Source: an uncultured Algibacter sp. (GTDB lineage: Bacteria > Bacteroidota > Bacteroidia > Flavobacteriales > Flavobacteriaceae). Taken from it: DNA of 64,000 nucleotides. Of the stretch, positions 37,376 through 46,901 are shown one piece after another (positions within the stretch are counted from its first letter, which is position 1; every line of letters starts with the position of its first letter). The notes beneath the pieces are model-generated. The model saw only the letters and a program-made list of their open reading frames with translations. It made no database searches and had not been told where the DNA came from. The stretch covers positions 124,001 through 188,000 of the forward strand of contig NZ_CANLZX010000005.1 in assembly GCF_947495675.1 (NCBI RefSeq), in the 5' to 3' direction. The translations under genes were made by a program, and so were the position numbers.

Positions 37376-37795
37376 ATGTTACAGCCTAAAAGAACAAAAT
37401 TTCGTAAACAACAAAAAGGACGTATGAAAGGTCTCTCTGGAAGAGGGCATCAACTTTCAAGCGGTACTTTTGGAATAAAAGCAATGGACGCTACGTTTAT
37501 AACAGCACGTCAAATTGAAGCAGCTCGTATTGCCGCTACACGTTACATGAAGAGAGAAGGTCAACTTTGGATTAAAATATTTCCAGACAAGCCTATCACA
37601 AAAAAGCCTCTTGAAGTACGTATGGGTAAAGGTAAAGGTGCTGTTGAATTATGGGTAGCTGTATGTAGACCAGGTCGTGTTTTATTTGAAATTGGTGGTG
37701 TGCCATTAGACGTTGCAAAAGAAGCATTACGTTTAGCAGCACAAAAACTACCAGTAAAAACTAAGTTTTTAATCGCTCGCGATTACGAAGCATAA
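37376..37795 (+). CDS. rplP: 50S ribosomal protein L16
   Basis: 139 residues. [19 protein letters not shown] and [17 protein letters not shown] are diagnostic. [20 protein letters not shown] is the tRNA-contacting region. L16 positions the A-site tRNA acceptor arm. It lies 21 nt after rpsC and 12 nt before the chosen rpmC start. Confidence 0.98.
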   Translation: MLQPKRTKFRKQQKGRMKGLSGRGHQLSSGTFGIKAMDATFITARQIEAARIAATRYMKREGQLWIKIFPDKPITKKPLEVRMGKGKGAVELWVAVCRPGRVLFEIGGVPLDVAKEALRLAAQKLPVKTKFLIARDYEA

Positions 37796-37807
37796 TAATT
37801 TAAGATG

Positions 37808-37999
37808 ATGAAACAATCAGAAATTAAAGAATTATCTGTAGCTGAGTTACAAGAGAAACTTGGTGAAACAAAAAAGAGTTATTCAGACCTAAAATTGGCT
37901 CATGCAATATCTCCTTTAGAAAATCCAATTCAATTACGTTCAATGAGAAGAACTGTAGCAAGAATTGCGACTGAATTAACTAAAAGAGAATTACAATAA
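37808..37999 (+). CDS. rpmC: 50S ribosomal protein L29
   Basis: 63 residues. Two ATG codons are in tandem at 37805 and 37808. The second gives the usual flavobacterial N-terminus MKQSEIKELS, so I use it. The two-helix hairpin has LQEKLGETKKSYSDLKLAHA and RRTVARIATELTKREL. L29 sits beside L23 at the tunnel exit. rpsQ follows after 12 nt. Confidence 0.95.
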   Translation: MKQSEIKELSVAELQEKLGETKKSYSDLKLAHAISPLENPIQLRSMRRTVARIATELTKRELQ

Positions 38000-38011
38000 T
38001 TCTGCTGAAAG

Positions 38012-38269
38012 ATGGAAACAAGAAATTTAAGAAAAGAACGTATAGGAGTTGTTACTAGTAACAAGATGCAAAAATCAATAGTTGTTGCAGAAGTAAAAAA
38101 AGTAAAACACCCTATGTATGGTAAGTTCGTGTTAAAAACGAAAAAATACGTTGCACACGACGAAACGAACGATTGTAATATTGGAGATACTGTAAAGATC
38201 ATGGAAACAAGACCTTTAAGTAAATCTAAATGTTGGAGATTAGTTGAAATTTTAGAAAGAGCTAAATAA
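38012..38269 (+). CDS. rpsQ: 30S ribosomal protein S17
   Basis: 85 residues. An OB-fold primary rRNA-binding protein. [39 protein letters not shown] and [20 protein letters not shown] match the family from end to end. It lies 2 nt before rplN, so the two are tightly linked in translation. Confidence 0.97.
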   Translation: METRNLRKERIGVVTSNKMQKSIVVAEVKKVKHPMYGKFVLKTKKYVAHDETNDCNIGDTVKIMETRPLSKSKCWRLVEILERAK

Positions 38270-38271
38270 TT

Positions 38272-38640
38272 ATGTTACAACAAGAATCAAGAATAAAAGT
38301 AGCAGACAATACTGGAGCAAAAGAGGTTTTAGTTATCCGTGTTTTAGGAGGTACTAAAAGAAGATATGCTTCTGTAGGAGACAAAATAGTTGTTTCTGTT
38401 AAAGATGCAACTCCTAATGGAAACATTAAGAAAAAAGCAGTTTCTACAGCAGTTGTTGTGCGTACAAAGAAAGAAGTAAGAAGACCAGACGGATCTTATA
38501 TAAGATTTGATGATAACGCTTGTGTTTTATTAAACCCAACGGGTGAAATGAGAGGAACACGTGTTTTTGGTCCTGTTGCTAGAGAGCTTCGTGATAAACA
38601 ATTCATGAAGATTGTATCATTAGCACCAGAAGTGCTTTAA
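38272..38640 (+). CDS. rplN: 50S ribosomal protein L14
   Basis: 122 residues, standard length. [20 protein letters not shown], the strand [20 protein letters not shown] and the C-terminal [23 protein letters not shown] are diagnostic. L14 forms an intersubunit bridge and the docking site of the silencing factor RsfS. In E. coli it begins the spc operon; here the block simply continues. Confidence 0.98.
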   Translation: MLQQESRIKVADNTGAKEVLVIRVLGGTKRRYASVGDKIVVSVKDATPNGNIKKKAVSTAVVVRTKKEVRRPDGSYIRFDDNACVLLNPTGEMRGTRVFGPVARELRDKQFMKIVSLAPEVL

Positions 38641-38655
38641 TACATTAAAAGTAAG

Positions 38656-38967
38656 ATGACAAAGCTTAAAATAAAAACTGGAGATACTGTAAAAGTAATT
38701 GCTGGAGATCATAAAGGATCAGAAGGTAAAGTACAAAAGGTATTAATAGAAAAGAACAAAGCGATTGTTGAGGGTGTAAACATGGTTAAGAAACATACTA
38801 AACCTAGTGCACAGAATCCTCAAGGTGGAATCGTAGAAAAAGAAGCGGCTATTCATATATCTAACTTATCATTGTTAACTTCTAAAGGAGAAACAACAAG
38901 AGTTGGTTACAGAATGGAAGGCGATAAAAAAATAAGATTTTCAACAAAATCTAATGAAGTATTATAG
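38656..38967 (+). CDS. rplX: 50S ribosomal protein L24
   Basis: 103 residues. The KOW motif is [40 protein letters not shown] is the family's second signature. L24 is an assembly initiator located near the tunnel exit. It is followed 2 nt later by rplE. Confidence 0.97.
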   Translation: MTKLKIKTGDTVKVIAGDHKGSEGKVQKVLIEKNKAIVEGVNMVKKHTKPSAQNPQGGIVEKEAAIHISNLSLLTSKGETTRVGYRMEGDKKIRFSTKSNEVL

Positions 38968-38969
38968 TT

Positions 38970-39521
38970 ATGGCATATTCACCTAGACTTAAAGAAGAGT
39001 ATAAAAGCAAAGTAATTGCAGCTCTTACAGACGAATTTGGATATAAAAATGTAATGCAAGTTCCTAAACTTACCAAGATAGTTATATCTAAAGGTGTTGG
39101 AGCAGCAGTTGCAGACAAAAAGTTAATCGACTACGCAGTAGAAGAAGTAACTACTATATCTGGACAAAAAGCAATAGCTACATTATCTAAAAAGGATGTT
39201 GCATCATTTAAATTACGTAAAGGAATGCCAATTGGTGTTAAAGTAACTTTACGTGGTGAGAAAATGTATGAATTTTTAGACCGTTTAGTAACTTCTGCAC
39301 TTCCACGTGTTAGAGATTTTAACGGAATTAAAGCTACAGGATTTGATGGTAGAGGTAATTACAATTTAGGAATTACTGAACAAATAATTTTTCCAGAGAT
39401 TAATATTGATAAAGTTAATAAAATCTCAGGAATGGATATTACATTTGTAACTACCGCTGATACTGATAAAGAAGCAAAATCATTATTAACTGAATTAGGA
39501 TTACCTTTTCAAAAAAACTAA
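38970..39521 (+). CDS. rplE: 50S ribosomal protein L5
   Basis: 183 residues. It binds 5S rRNA and forms a bridge to S13. Seen are [36 protein letters not shown], the central loop [10 protein letters not shown] and the glycine-rich [20 protein letters not shown]. It is 3 nt upstream of rpsN. Confidence 0.98.
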   Translation: MAYSPRLKEEYKSKVIAALTDEFGYKNVMQVPKLTKIVISKGVGAAVADKKLIDYAVEEVTTISGQKAIATLSKKDVASFKLRKGMPIGVKVTLRGEKMYEFLDRLVTSALPRVRDFNGIKATGFDGRGNYNLGITEQIIFPEINIDKVNKISGMDITFVTTADTDKEAKSLLTELGLPFQKN

Positions 39522-39524
39522 GAC

Positions 39525-39794
39525 ATGGCTAAAGAATCAATGAAAGCCCGCGAGGTGAAAAGAGCTAAAACAGTAGCTAAATATGCTGAGAAACGTAAAG
39601 CTTTAAAAGAAGCTGGAGATTACGAAGCATTACAAAAGTTACCTAAAAACGCATCTCCTATTCGTCAGCATAATAGATGTAAATTAACAGGAAGACCAAA
39701 AGGATACATGAGAACCTTTGGTATTTCTCGTGTAACATTCAGAGAAATGGCTAATCAAGGTCTTATCCCTGGTGTAAGAAAAGCTAGTTGGTAA
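39525..39794 (+). CDS. rpsN: 30S ribosomal protein S14 (zinc-free type)
   Basis: 89 residues: the long form without the CxxC zinc ribbon. The conserved C-terminal half reads [19 protein letters not shown] and [20 protein letters not shown]. It is essential for 30S head assembly. A 68-nt gap with an imperfect hairpin (39820-39841) separates it from rpsH. Confidence 0.97.
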   Translation: MAKESMKAREVKRAKTVAKYAEKRKALKEAGDYEALQKLPKNASPIRQHNRCKLTGRPKGYMRTFGISRVTFREMANQGLIPGVRKASW

Positions 39795-39862
39795 TATTAT
39801 TTAAATAATCGGGTTTAAGGTTCGAAATAGTTCGAAAACCAAGACCACAAAATCAATTCATT

Positions 39863-40261
39863 ATGTACTCAGATCCAATTGCGGATTTTTTGACAAGAAT
39901 TAGAAATGCAGTAAGAGCTAACCACAGAGTGGTTGAGATTCCTGCATCTAATCTTAAAAAAGACATTACTAAAATATTATTCGAACAAGGATATATTTTA
40001 AGTTACAAATTTGATGATTCTTCTGTACAAGGCACTATTAAAATAGCGTTGAAATACAATAAAGAAACAAAAGAACCAGTAATTAAAAAACTTCAAAGAA
40101 TTAGTACTCCAGGTTTACGTAAGTATGCAGGAGCTAATGATTTACCACGTATCTTAAACGGTTTAGGTATTGCTATAGTTTCAACTTCTCATGGAGTTAT
40201 GACAGGCAAACAAGCTAAAAGAGATAATGTAGGTGGTGAAGTTTTATGTTACGTTTACTAA
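39863..40261 (+). CDS. rpsH: 30S ribosomal protein S8
   Basis: 132 residues. DPIADFLTRIRNAVRANH opens the protein and ISTPGLRKYAGANDLPRIL, GIAIVSTSHGVMTGKQAK close it. S8 binds 16S rRNA helix 21. In E. coli it also represses the spc operon at rplE mRNA. The hairpin just upstream in this window is a weak candidate for a related contact. Confidence 0.98.
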   Translation: MYSDPIADFLTRIRNAVRANHRVVEIPASNLKKDITKILFEQGYILSYKFDDSSVQGTIKIALKYNKETKEPVIKKLQRISTPGLRKYAGANDLPRILNGLGIAIVSTSHGVMTGKQAKRDNVGGEVLCYVY

Positions 40262-40278
40262 TTTAAAGCCAGAAAGAA

Positions 40279-40821
40279 ATGTCAAGAATAGGAAATAATC
40301 CAGTAGCCATTCCAGAAGGTGTAACAGTAAACGTTAAAGATAACGTAGTTACTGTAAAAGGAAAATTAGGAGAGTTAACACAAAATTACGATTCTATAGA
40401 AATTAAGGTAGAAGAAGGAAATGTATTAGTTACACGTTCTTCTGATACTAAAGACCAAAAAGCAAAGCATGGTTTATACAGATCATTAATGCATAATATG
40501 GTTGAAGGTGTATCTAAAGGATGGACTAAAGAATTAGAATTGGTAGGTGTAGGTTATAGAGCATCAAACCAAGGACAAAAATTAGATTTAGCTTTAGGAT
40601 TTTCTCATAATATTATTTTGAATGTAGCTCCAGAAGTAAAAGTAGAGACTATATCAGAAAAAGGAAAGAATCCAATTATAAAACTAACATCATTTGATAA
40701 ACAACTTGTTGGTCAAGTCGCTGCGAAAATCCGCGGATTTAGAAAACCTGAACCTTACAAAGGAAAAGGAATCAAGTTTGTTGGTGAAGAAATAAGAAGA
40801 AAAGCAGGTAAATCAGCTTAA
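40279..40821 (+). CDS. rplF: 50S ribosomal protein L6
   Basis: 180 residues. Two homologous alpha/beta domains are visible, the first with NPVAIPEGVTVNVKDNVVTV and the second with GKNPIIKLTSFDKQLVGQVAAKIR. The signature KPEPYKGKGIKFVGEEIRRK lies at the C-terminus. L6 is near the factor-binding site. Spacing to rplR is 10 nt. Confidence 0.98.
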   Translation: MSRIGNNPVAIPEGVTVNVKDNVVTVKGKLGELTQNYDSIEIKVEEGNVLVTRSSDTKDQKAKHGLYRSLMHNMVEGVSKGWTKELELVGVGYRASNQGQKLDLALGFSHNIILNVAPEVKVETISEKGKNPIIKLTSFDKQLVGQVAAKIRGFRKPEPYKGKGIKFVGEEIRRKAGKSA

Positions 40822-40831
40822 TAATTAAGTT

Positions 40832-41188
40832 ATGGCATTGACAAAGAACGAAAGAAGATTAAGAATAAAAAACAGAATCCGTAAGGTTGTTTCTGGTACA
40901 GAAACAAGACCTAGATTAGCTGTTTATAGAAGCAATAAAGAAATTTATGCTCAGATAATTGATGATGTAAATGGTAATACTATTAGTGCCGCATCTTCAA
41001 GAGATAAAGATATTAGTTCTGCGAAAGCAACTAAATCAGAAGTAGCTAAGTTAGTTGGTAAATCACTTGCTGAAAAAGCTATAAAAGCAGGTTTAGAAAC
41101 TATTGCTTTTGATAGAGGTGGATATTTATACCACGGAAGAGTAAAATCACTAGCAGAAGGTGCTAGAGAAGCAGGACTTAAATTCTAA
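40832..41188 (+). CDS. rplR: 50S ribosomal protein L18
   Basis: 118 residues. [20 protein letters not shown] is seen here as [10 protein letters not shown] and [31 protein letters not shown] is the C-terminal signature. L18 brings 5S rRNA to the large subunit together with L5. It is 6 nt upstream of rpsE. Confidence 0.98.
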   Translation: MALTKNERRLRIKNRIRKVVSGTETRPRLAVYRSNKEIYAQIIDDVNGNTISAASSRDKDISSAKATKSEVAKLVGKSLAEKAIKAGLETIAFDRGGYLYHGRVKSLAEGAREAGLKF

Positions 41189-41194
41189 GAAATT

Positions 41195-41719
41195 ATGTTT
41201 AAAAAATATAAAAGTGCAGAATTAGTAAAACCAGGTGGATTAGATCTTAAAGATCGTTTAGTTGGTGTACAAAGAGTTACAAAAGTAACTAAAGGTGGTA
41301 GAGCATTTGGTTTTTCAGCTATTGTTGTAGTTGGAGATGAAGCTGGTGTTGTAGGACAAGGTTTAGGTAAATCTAAAGATGTAGCTAGTGCAATTGCAAA
41401 AGCTGTTGAAGATGCTAAGAAAAACTTAGTTAGAATTCCTATTATTAAAGGTACATTACCACATGAGCAAAAAGGTAAATTTGGTGGAGCTAGAGTAAAT
41501 ATTATTCCTGCTGCTCCAGGTACAGGTGTAATTGCTGGTGGTGCTGTAAGAACAGTTCTTGAGGCAGTTGGTGTACATGATGTATTATCAAAATCTCAAG
41601 GTTCATCAAACCCTCACAACGTAGTAAAAGCAACTTTTGATGCTTTATTACAATTAAGGGATGCAAATGCAATTGCTAGAGATAGAGGTATTACACTTGA
41701 ACAAGTTTTTAACGCTTAA
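41195..41719 (+). CDS. rpsE: 30S ribosomal protein S5
   Basis: 174 residues. It shapes the decoding site and the mRNA entry tunnel with S3 and S4. The N-terminal dsRNA-binding-like domain has [20 protein letters not shown] and [17 protein letters not shown]. The C-terminal part has [20 protein letters not shown] and [16 protein letters not shown]. Confidence 0.98.
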   Translation: MFKKYKSAELVKPGGLDLKDRLVGVQRVTKVTKGGRAFGFSAIVVVGDEAGVVGQGLGKSKDVASAIAKAVEDAKKNLVRIPIIKGTLPHEQKGKFGGARVNIIPAAPGTGVIAGGAVRTVLEAVGVHDVLSKSQGSSNPHNVVKATFDALLQLRDANAIARDRGITLEQVFNA

Positions 41720-41730
41720 TAAAGACAGAA

Positions 41731-41910
41731 ATGGCAAAAATTAAAGTAAAAAAAGTTAAAAGCGCAATCAATCGTACGCAAAGACAAAAAAGAACTTTAG
41801 AAGCTCTTGGTCTTAAAAAGATTGGTCAAGTTAAAGAGCATGAAGCTACACCAAATATTCTTGGTATGGTTGCTAAAGTTTCACATTTAGTTTCTGTTGA
41901 AGAAGCTTAA
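41731..41910 (+). CDS. rpmD: 50S ribosomal protein L30
   Basis: 59 residues, read directly between rpsE and rplO. It begins MAKIKVKKVKSAINRTQRQK and continues with LEALGLKKIGQV and a C-terminal strand ending SVEEA. L30 is a small ferredoxin-like-fold protein present in most but not all bacteria. It starts 11 nt after the rpsE stop, and rplO begins 15 nt after it. Confidence 0.97.
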   Translation: MAKIKVKKVKSAINRTQRQKRTLEALGLKKIGQVKEHEATPNILGMVAKVSHLVSVEEA

Positions 41911-41925
41911 AAATATAAACTGAAA

Positions 41926-42378
41926 ATGGATTTAAGTAATTTAAAACCTGCAGAAGGTTCAGTAAAAAACCAAGGTAAAAGAATAGGTAGAGGACAAGGT
42001 TCTGGTAAAGGTGGTACGGCAACTCGTGGTCACAAAGGAGCTAAATCTCGTTCTGGTTATTCTAAGAAACTAGGATTTGAAGGTGGTCAAATGCCACTTC
42101 AAAGACGTGTTCCTAAGTTTGGTTTTACTAACGTTAACCGTATTGAGCACCAAGGTATCAATCTTGATACATTGCAACAATTGGTTGATGATAAGAAAAT
42201 TAAAGATACAGTAGATTTTGAAACATTATTCACAAATCGTTTAGTCGATAAAAATGATTTAGTTAAAATCATGGGTCGTGGAGAATTAAAAGCAAAATTA
42301 AAAGTAACTGCTCATAAGTTTACTGCTTCAGCAAAAGCTGCTATTGAAGCTGCTGGAGGAGAAGCTGTAACTATATAA
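41926..42378 (+). CDS. rplO: 50S ribosomal protein L15
   Basis: 150 residues. The basic, glycine-rich extended N-terminus has RIGRGQGSGKGGTATRGHKG and GYSKKLGFEGGQMPLQRRVP. The globular C-terminal domain ends AIEAAGGEAVTI. L15 is a late assembly protein. As in E. coli, it immediately precedes secY (14 nt). Confidence 0.98.
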   Translation: MDLSNLKPAEGSVKNQGKRIGRGQGSGKGGTATRGHKGAKSRSGYSKKLGFEGGQMPLQRRVPKFGFTNVNRIEHQGINLDTLQQLVDDKKIKDTVDFETLFTNRLVDKNDLVKIMGRGELKAKLKVTAHKFTASAKAAIEAAGGEAVTI

Positions 42379-42392
42379 GACTTTTTATAAGT

Positions 42393-43748
42393 ATGAAATT
42401 TATAGAATCAATAAAGAATGTTTGGAAAATTGAAGAGCTAAGAAACAGAATCATAGTTACTTTGAGTCTGTTATTAGTTTATCGTTTTGGTGCCCAAGTA
42501 GTATTACCAGGTATTGATGCAGCTCAATTAGGAGGTTTAGCTGAAAAAACAGACGGAGGTTTGTTAGGTTTGCTTAATGCTTTTACAGGTGGTGCATTCG
42601 CTAATGCCTCGGTTTTTGCTTTAGGTATCATGCCATACATTTCTGCTTCTATTGTTGTACAGTTAATGGGTATTGCTATTCCTTATTTACAGAAATTACA
42701 AAAAGAGGGAGCTAGTGGCCAGAAAAAAATAAATCAGATTACACGTTGGTTAACAATAGCTATCTGTTTATTACAAGCGCCTGGATATTTAGCAAGTTTA
42801 CCAGCTTTAGGAATTCCTCAAAGTGCTTTCCTTTTAGGTACAGGACCATTATTCTATTTTTCTTCAGTTACTATATTAGTAACAGGTTGTATTTTTGCAA
42901 TGTGGTTAGGAGAAAAAATCACGGATAAAGGTATTGGAAATGGTATTTCATTATTAATTATGGTAGGTATTATTGCTACATTACCACAATCATTTTTACA
43001 AAATGCAGCCACTAGATTAGAAGGTGGAGGTAACGGTGGTTTAATGATGGTACTAATAGAATTTGTAATTTGGTTTGTTATTATTTTAGCATCTATTCTT
43101 TTAGTAATGGGAGTTAGAAAAATTGCAGTGCAGTATGCTAGAAGAACTGCTTCTGGTGGTTACGAAAAAAGTGCTATGGCTGGTTCAAGACAGTATATTC
43201 CATTAAAGCTTAATGCTTCTGGAGTTATGCCTATAATATTTGCTCAAGCAATTATGTTTGTACCAAGTTTAATTGGAGGATCTTCTTTCTTAAAAGAAAC
43301 TGCAGCAGGAGCATGGATGCAAACAAACTATTCTGATATGTTTGGTTTTTGGTATAATTTAACATTTGCATTATTAATTATAGTATTTACTTACTTTTAT
43401 ACTGCAATAACGGTTCCTACCAATAAAATGGCAGACGATTTAAAACGTAGTGGAGGTTTTATACCAGGTATTAGACCAGGTTCTGAAACATCTGAATATT
43501 TAGATAAAATAATGTCTCAAATAACCTTACCAGGTTCTATATTTTTAGCACTTATTGCTGTGTTTCCAGCATTTATTGTTAAGCTTATGGGAGTTCAACA
43601 AGGATGGGCTTTATTTTTCGGAGGAACATCATTACTAATTATGGTTGGAGTTGCAATTGATACTATGCAACAAATAAATTCTTATTTGTTAAATAGGCAC
43701 TATGATGGTTTGATGAAAACAGGTAAAAATAGAAAAGCAGTAGCTTAA
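42393..43748 (+). CDS. secY: Protein translocase subunit SecY
   Basis: 451 residues with ten predicted membrane helices. It forms the channel of the Sec translocon in the inner membrane. Diagnostic segments are GGAFANASVFALGIMPYISA (helix 2 / plug region), KLNASGVMPIIFAQAI and the cytoplasmic loop MADDLKRSGGFIPGIRPG that contacts SecA and the ribosome. infA follows after 9 nt; adk and map, found here in many other phyla, are absent. Confidence 0.98.
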   Translation: MKFIESIKNVWKIEELRNRIIVTLSLLLVYRFGAQVVLPGIDAAQLGGLAEKTDGGLLGLLNAFTGGAFANASVFALGIMPYISASIVVQLMGIAIPYLQKLQKEGASGQKKINQITRWLTIAICLLQAPGYLASLPALGIPQSAFLLGTGPLFYFSSVTILVTGCIFAMWLGEKITDKGIGNGISLLIMVGIIATLPQSFLQNAATRLEGGGNGGLMMVLIEFVIWFVIILASILLVMGVRKIAVQYARRTASGGYEKSAMAGSRQYIPLKLNASGVMPIIFAQAIMFVPSLIGGSSFLKETAAGAWMQTNYSDMFGFWYNLTFALLIIVFTYFYTAITVPTNKMADDLKRSGGFIPGIRPGSETSEYLDKIMSQITLPGSIFLALIAVFPAFIVKLMGVQQGWALFFGGTSLLIMVGVAIDTMQQINSYLLNRHYDGLMKTGKNRKAVA

Positions 43749-43757
43749 TTTTATACT

Positions 43758-43973
43758 ATGGCAAAACAAGCAGCAATAGAACAAGACGGAACAATTATTG
43801 AGGCATTATCAAATGCTATGTTTCGTGTTGAATTAGAAAATGGTCATATCGTGACCGCACATATTTCTGGTAAAATGCGTATGCATTATATTAAATTATT
43901 ACCTGGAGATAAAGTAAAATTAGAAATGAGTCCTTACGATTTAACTAAGGCTCGAATAACTTATAGATACTAA
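43758..43973 (+). CDS. infA: Translation initiation factor IF-1
   Basis: 71 residues, a single S1/OB-fold domain. [40 protein letters not shown] and [19 protein letters not shown] match the family fully. IF-1 binds the A site during initiation. It is placed between secY and rpmJ, 4 nt before the latter. Confidence 0.98.
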   Translation: MAKQAAIEQDGTIIEALSNAMFRVELENGHIVTAHISGKMRMHYIKLLPGDKVKLEMSPYDLTKARITYRY

Positions 43974-43977
43974 TACG

Positions 43978-44094
43978 ATGAAAGTAAGAGCATCAGTTAA
44001 AAAAAGAAGCGCAGATTGTAAGATTGTGCGTAGAAAAGGAAGACTTTACGTAATTAACAAAAAGAATCCTAGATTTAAACAAAGACAAGGGTAA
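43978..44094 (+). CDS. rpmJ: 50S ribosomal protein L36 (zinc-free variant)
   Basis: 38 residues beginning [20 protein letters not shown]. Canonical L36 binds zinc through three cysteines and one histidine. Here only Cys14 remains; the positions equivalent to Cys11, Cys27 and His33 are Ser, Asn and Phe. It is therefore a zinc-independent form. It lies 4 nt after infA and 2 nt before rpsM. Confidence 0.97.
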   Translation: MKVRASVKKRSADCKIVRRKGRLYVINKKNPRFKQRQG

Positions 44095-44096
44095 TT

Positions 44097-44471
44097 ATGG
44101 CAAGAATTGCAGGTGTAGACATACCAAAAAACAAAAGAGGAGTTATCTCTTTAACTTATATCTACGGAGTAGGTAGAAGTAGAGCAAAAGAAATTTTAGC
44201 GGTTGCTAAAGTTGATGAAAGTACAAAAGTTCAGGACTGGACCGATGACCAAATTTCTGGAATTCGTGATGCTGTTGGAACTTTTACTATCGAAGGTGAA
44301 TTACGTTCTGAAACTCAATTGAACATTAAGAGATTAATGGATATTGGATGTTACAGAGGTATTCGTCATAGATCAGGTCTTCCATTAAGAGGACAACGTA
44401 CTAAGAACAACTCTAGAACTAGAAAAGGTAGAAGAAAAACTGTTGCTAATAAGAAAAAAGCAACTAAATAA
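44097..44471 (+). CDS. rpsM: 30S ribosomal protein S13
   Basis: 124 residues. [20 protein letters not shown], the helix-two-turn-helix [14 protein letters not shown], and [20 protein letters not shown] plus a basic tail are diagnostic. S13 sits at the top of the 30S head and contacts L5 and P-site tRNA. A 100-nt gap of no clear content separates it from rpsK. Confidence 0.98.
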   Translation: MARIAGVDIPKNKRGVISLTYIYGVGRSRAKEILAVAKVDESTKVQDWTDDQISGIRDAVGTFTIEGELRSETQLNIKRLMDIGCYRGIRHRSGLPLRGQRTKNNSRTRKGRRKTVANKKKATK

Positions 44472-44571
44472 TAATTAGTCTTTAGTATTTAGACGTTGGA
44501 AGGAATCTGTTTGAAATTATAATAGTTTAGGATTCTAGCGACTATCACTAAAACTAAAAGCTAAAAATAAA

Positions 44572-44955
44572 ATGGCAAAAACAAGCACAAAAAAACGTAA
44601 AGTTATTGTTGATGCAGTTGGAGAAGCACACGTAACAGCTTCTTTCAATAACATCATTATTTCACTTACCAATAAAAAAGGAGATGTAATTTCATGGTCT
44701 TCAGCTGGTAAAATGGGATTTAGAGGTTCTAAGAAAAACACACCTTATGCTGCTCAATTAGCTGCTGAAGATGCTGCAGGAGTTGCATCTGAAGCTGGAT
44801 TGAAAAAAGTAAAGGTGTATGTTAAAGGACCAGGTAATGGTAGAGAATCTGCTATTCGTTCTATTCATAATGCAGGAATTGAAGTAACTGAAATTATTGA
44901 TGTTACTCCATTACCTCATAATGGATGTCGTCCTCCTAAAAGAAGAAGAGTTTAA
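44572..44955 (+). CDS. rpsK: 30S ribosomal protein S11
   Basis: 127 residues. [40 protein letters not shown] and the C-terminal [18 protein letters not shown] match the family. S11 lies on the platform near the mRNA exit. It is followed by a long hairpin and then a fresh -7 box, so it probably ends a transcription segment. Confidence 0.98.
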   Translation: MAKTSTKKRKVIVDAVGEAHVTASFNNIIISLTNKKGDVISWSSAGKMGFRGSKKNTPYAAQLAAEDAAGVASEAGLKKVKVYVKGPGNGRESAIRSIHNAGIEVTEIIDVTPLPHNGCRPPKRRRV

Positions 44956-44994
44956 TCCTTTATTAATTAACTGGATTTAAATAAAGCAAAGTCT

Positions 44995-45033
44995 AAAATT
45001 AATATCATCTGATTATCAGATGATATTAATTTT
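44995..45033 (+). terminator. Terminator-like stem after rpsK
   Basis: An 18-bp perfect but AT-rich stem (arms 44995-45012 and 45016-45033) with loop TTA, its 3' side ending in TTTTTT. It lies 39 nt after the rpsK stop codon. Confidence 0.65.
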
Positions 45034-45038
45034 TTGCG

Positions 45039-45046
45039 TAAATTTG
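45039..45046 (+). promoter_or_regulatory. Candidate -7 box TAAATTTG for rpsD-rpoA-rplQ
   Basis: A perfect TAnnTTTG only 5 nt after the terminator-like stem. No TTG lies at the -33 distance because the stem occupies that space. Transcription would start near 45053, leaving a leader of about 97 nt before rpsD. Confidence 0.5.
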
Positions 45047-45149
45047 CACACTCAAAAAAAATAATTAACAAGTATTAACGAGAGATCAACGATTTTCGAA
45101 GGATAAGATTAAGACCTTAATTCATAATCACTCTCAAAACAATTTTAAA

Positions 45150-45755
45150 ATGGCAAGATATACTGGTCCTAAAACTAAAATAGCTCGTAAATTTGGCGAA
45201 GCTATATTCGGAGATGACAAATCATTCGAAAAAAGAAATTACCCACCAGGTCAACATGGTAACAACAGAAGACGTGGGAAAAAATCTGAATACGCTATCC
45301 AATTAATGGAAAAGCAAAAAGCTAAATATACTTACGGTATATTAGAGCGTCAATTTAGAGGATTATTTAAAAAAGCTAGAGCTGCACAAGGTATTACTGG
45401 TGAAGTTTTATTACAGCTTTGTGAATCTAGATTAGACAATGTTGTATTCAGAATGGGAATAGCTCCTACAAGAAGCGGTGCAAGACAATTAGTATCACAC
45501 AGACACATTACAGTAAATGGGGAGTTAGTTAATATTCCTTCATATTCATTAAAAGCAGGTGATGTTGTAGCAGTTAGAGAAAAATCAAAATCGCTTGAAG
45601 CTATTGAAAGATCACTTTCAAATTCAAGTAACGTTTATGAATGGATTACTTGGAATACAGATACAAAACAAGGAACTTATGTTTCAGTACCTGCTAGAAT
45701 TCAAATTCCAGAAAACATAAACGAACAATTCATCGTAGAATTATACTCTAAATAA
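45150..45755 (+). CDS. rpsD: 30S ribosomal protein S4
   Basis: 201 residues. [20 protein letters not shown] is a non-zinc N-terminus. The S4 RNA-binding domain has [20 protein letters not shown] and [20 protein letters not shown]4 starts 30S assembly and in E. coli represses the alpha operon through a leader pseudoknot. Its placement first behind a new -7 box with a long leader would suit a similar control, which is inference. Confidence 0.98.
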   Translation: MARYTGPKTKIARKFGEAIFGDDKSFEKRNYPPGQHGNNRRRGKKSEYAIQLMEKQKAKYTYGILERQFRGLFKKARAAQGITGEVLLQLCESRLDNVVFRMGIAPTRSGARQLVSHRHITVNGELVNIPSYSLKAGDVVAVREKSKSLEAIERSLSNSSNVYEWITWNTDTKQGTYVSVPARIQIPENINEQFIVELYSK

Positions 45756-45849
45756 TAAAATTAATCACATTGGTATTTGGCCAAAGGATTTATTAGTCTT
45801 CTTCAAACTTTTAAATCGCGCAACCAAATAACAATTAAAACGAAGAAAT

Positions 45850-46842
45850 ATGGCAGTATTTAATTTTCAAAAACCAGATAAAGTAATCATGATTGATTCT
45901 ACTGATTTCGAAGGTAAATTCGAATTCAGACCTTTAGAACCTGGTTACGGACTAACAGTAGGAAATGCATTAAGAAGAGTTTTATTATCTTCTTTAGAAG
46001 GATTTGCAATAACTTCTGTTAGAATAGAAGGTGTAGATCATGAGTTTTCAGCAATCGCAGGTGTCGTTGAAGATGTAACTGAAATCATCTTAAATTTAAA
46101 GCAAGCTCGTTTTAAAAGACAAATTGAGGATATTGATAATGAATCAATTTCTATTTCAATTTCTGGTCAAGATAAAATTACAGCAGGTGATTTTCAGAAA
46201 TTTATTTCTGGATTCCAAGTTTTAAATACAGAACTAGTTATCTGTAACTTAGATCCTAAAGTTAATTTCAATATGGAAATTACAATAGAAAAAGGTAGAG
46301 GATATGTTCCAGCAGAAGAAAACAAAAAAGCTTCAGCACCAATTGGAACTATTTTTACAGATTCTATTTACACACCAATAAAGAATGTTAAGTATAGTAT
46401 TGAAAACTATCGTGTTGAGCAAAAAACAGATTATGAAAAATTAGTTTTTGAAATTATCACAGATGGGTCAATTACTCCACAAGACGCTTTAACTGAAGGT
46501 GCTAAAACTTTAATTCACCACTTCATGTTATTCTCTGATGAGCGTATTACATTAGAAGCTGATGAAATTGCACAAACTGAAACTTATGATGAAGAATCAC
46601 TTCATATGAGACAGTTGCTTAAAACAAAGTTAATAGATATGGATTTATCTGTACGAGCACTTAACTGTTTAAAAGCTGCAGAAGTAGATACTTTAGGTGA
46701 TTTAGTATCTTTCAATAAAAATGATTTAATGAAATTCAGAAACTTCGGTAAGAAGTCTTTAACAGAGCTTGAAGAGCTTGTAAATGTTAAGGGGTTAAAC
46801 TTCGGAATGGATTTAAGTAAATATAAATTAGATAAAGATTAA
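45850..46842 (+). CDS. rpoA: DNA-directed RNA polymerase subunit alpha
   Basis: 330 residues. The N-terminal dimerisation domain shows [20 protein letters not shown] and [14 protein letters not shown] in the form [17 protein letters not shown]. The C-terminal domain, which binds UP elements and activators, shows [20 protein letters not shown] and [17 protein letters not shown]. It lies 94 nt after rpsD and 59 nt before rplQ. Confidence 0.98.
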   Translation: MAVFNFQKPDKVIMIDSTDFEGKFEFRPLEPGYGLTVGNALRRVLLSSLEGFAITSVRIEGVDHEFSAIAGVVEDVTEIILNLKQARFKRQIEDIDNESISISISGQDKITAGDFQKFISGFQVLNTELVICNLDPKVNFNMEITIEKGRGYVPAEENKKASAPIGTIFTDSIYTPIKNVKYSIENYRVEQKTDYEKLVFEIITDGSITPQDALTEGAKTLIHHFMLFSDERITLEADEIAQTETYDEESLHMRQLLKTKLIDMDLSVRALNCLKAAEVDTLGDLVSFNKNDLMKFRNFGKKSLTELEELVNVKGLNFGMDLSKYKLDKD

Positions 46843-46901
46843 TTAATCATATTTTGCTCCTCGATTTACGAGTTTAGTAGCAAGATGATAAAACAAATGT
46901 C

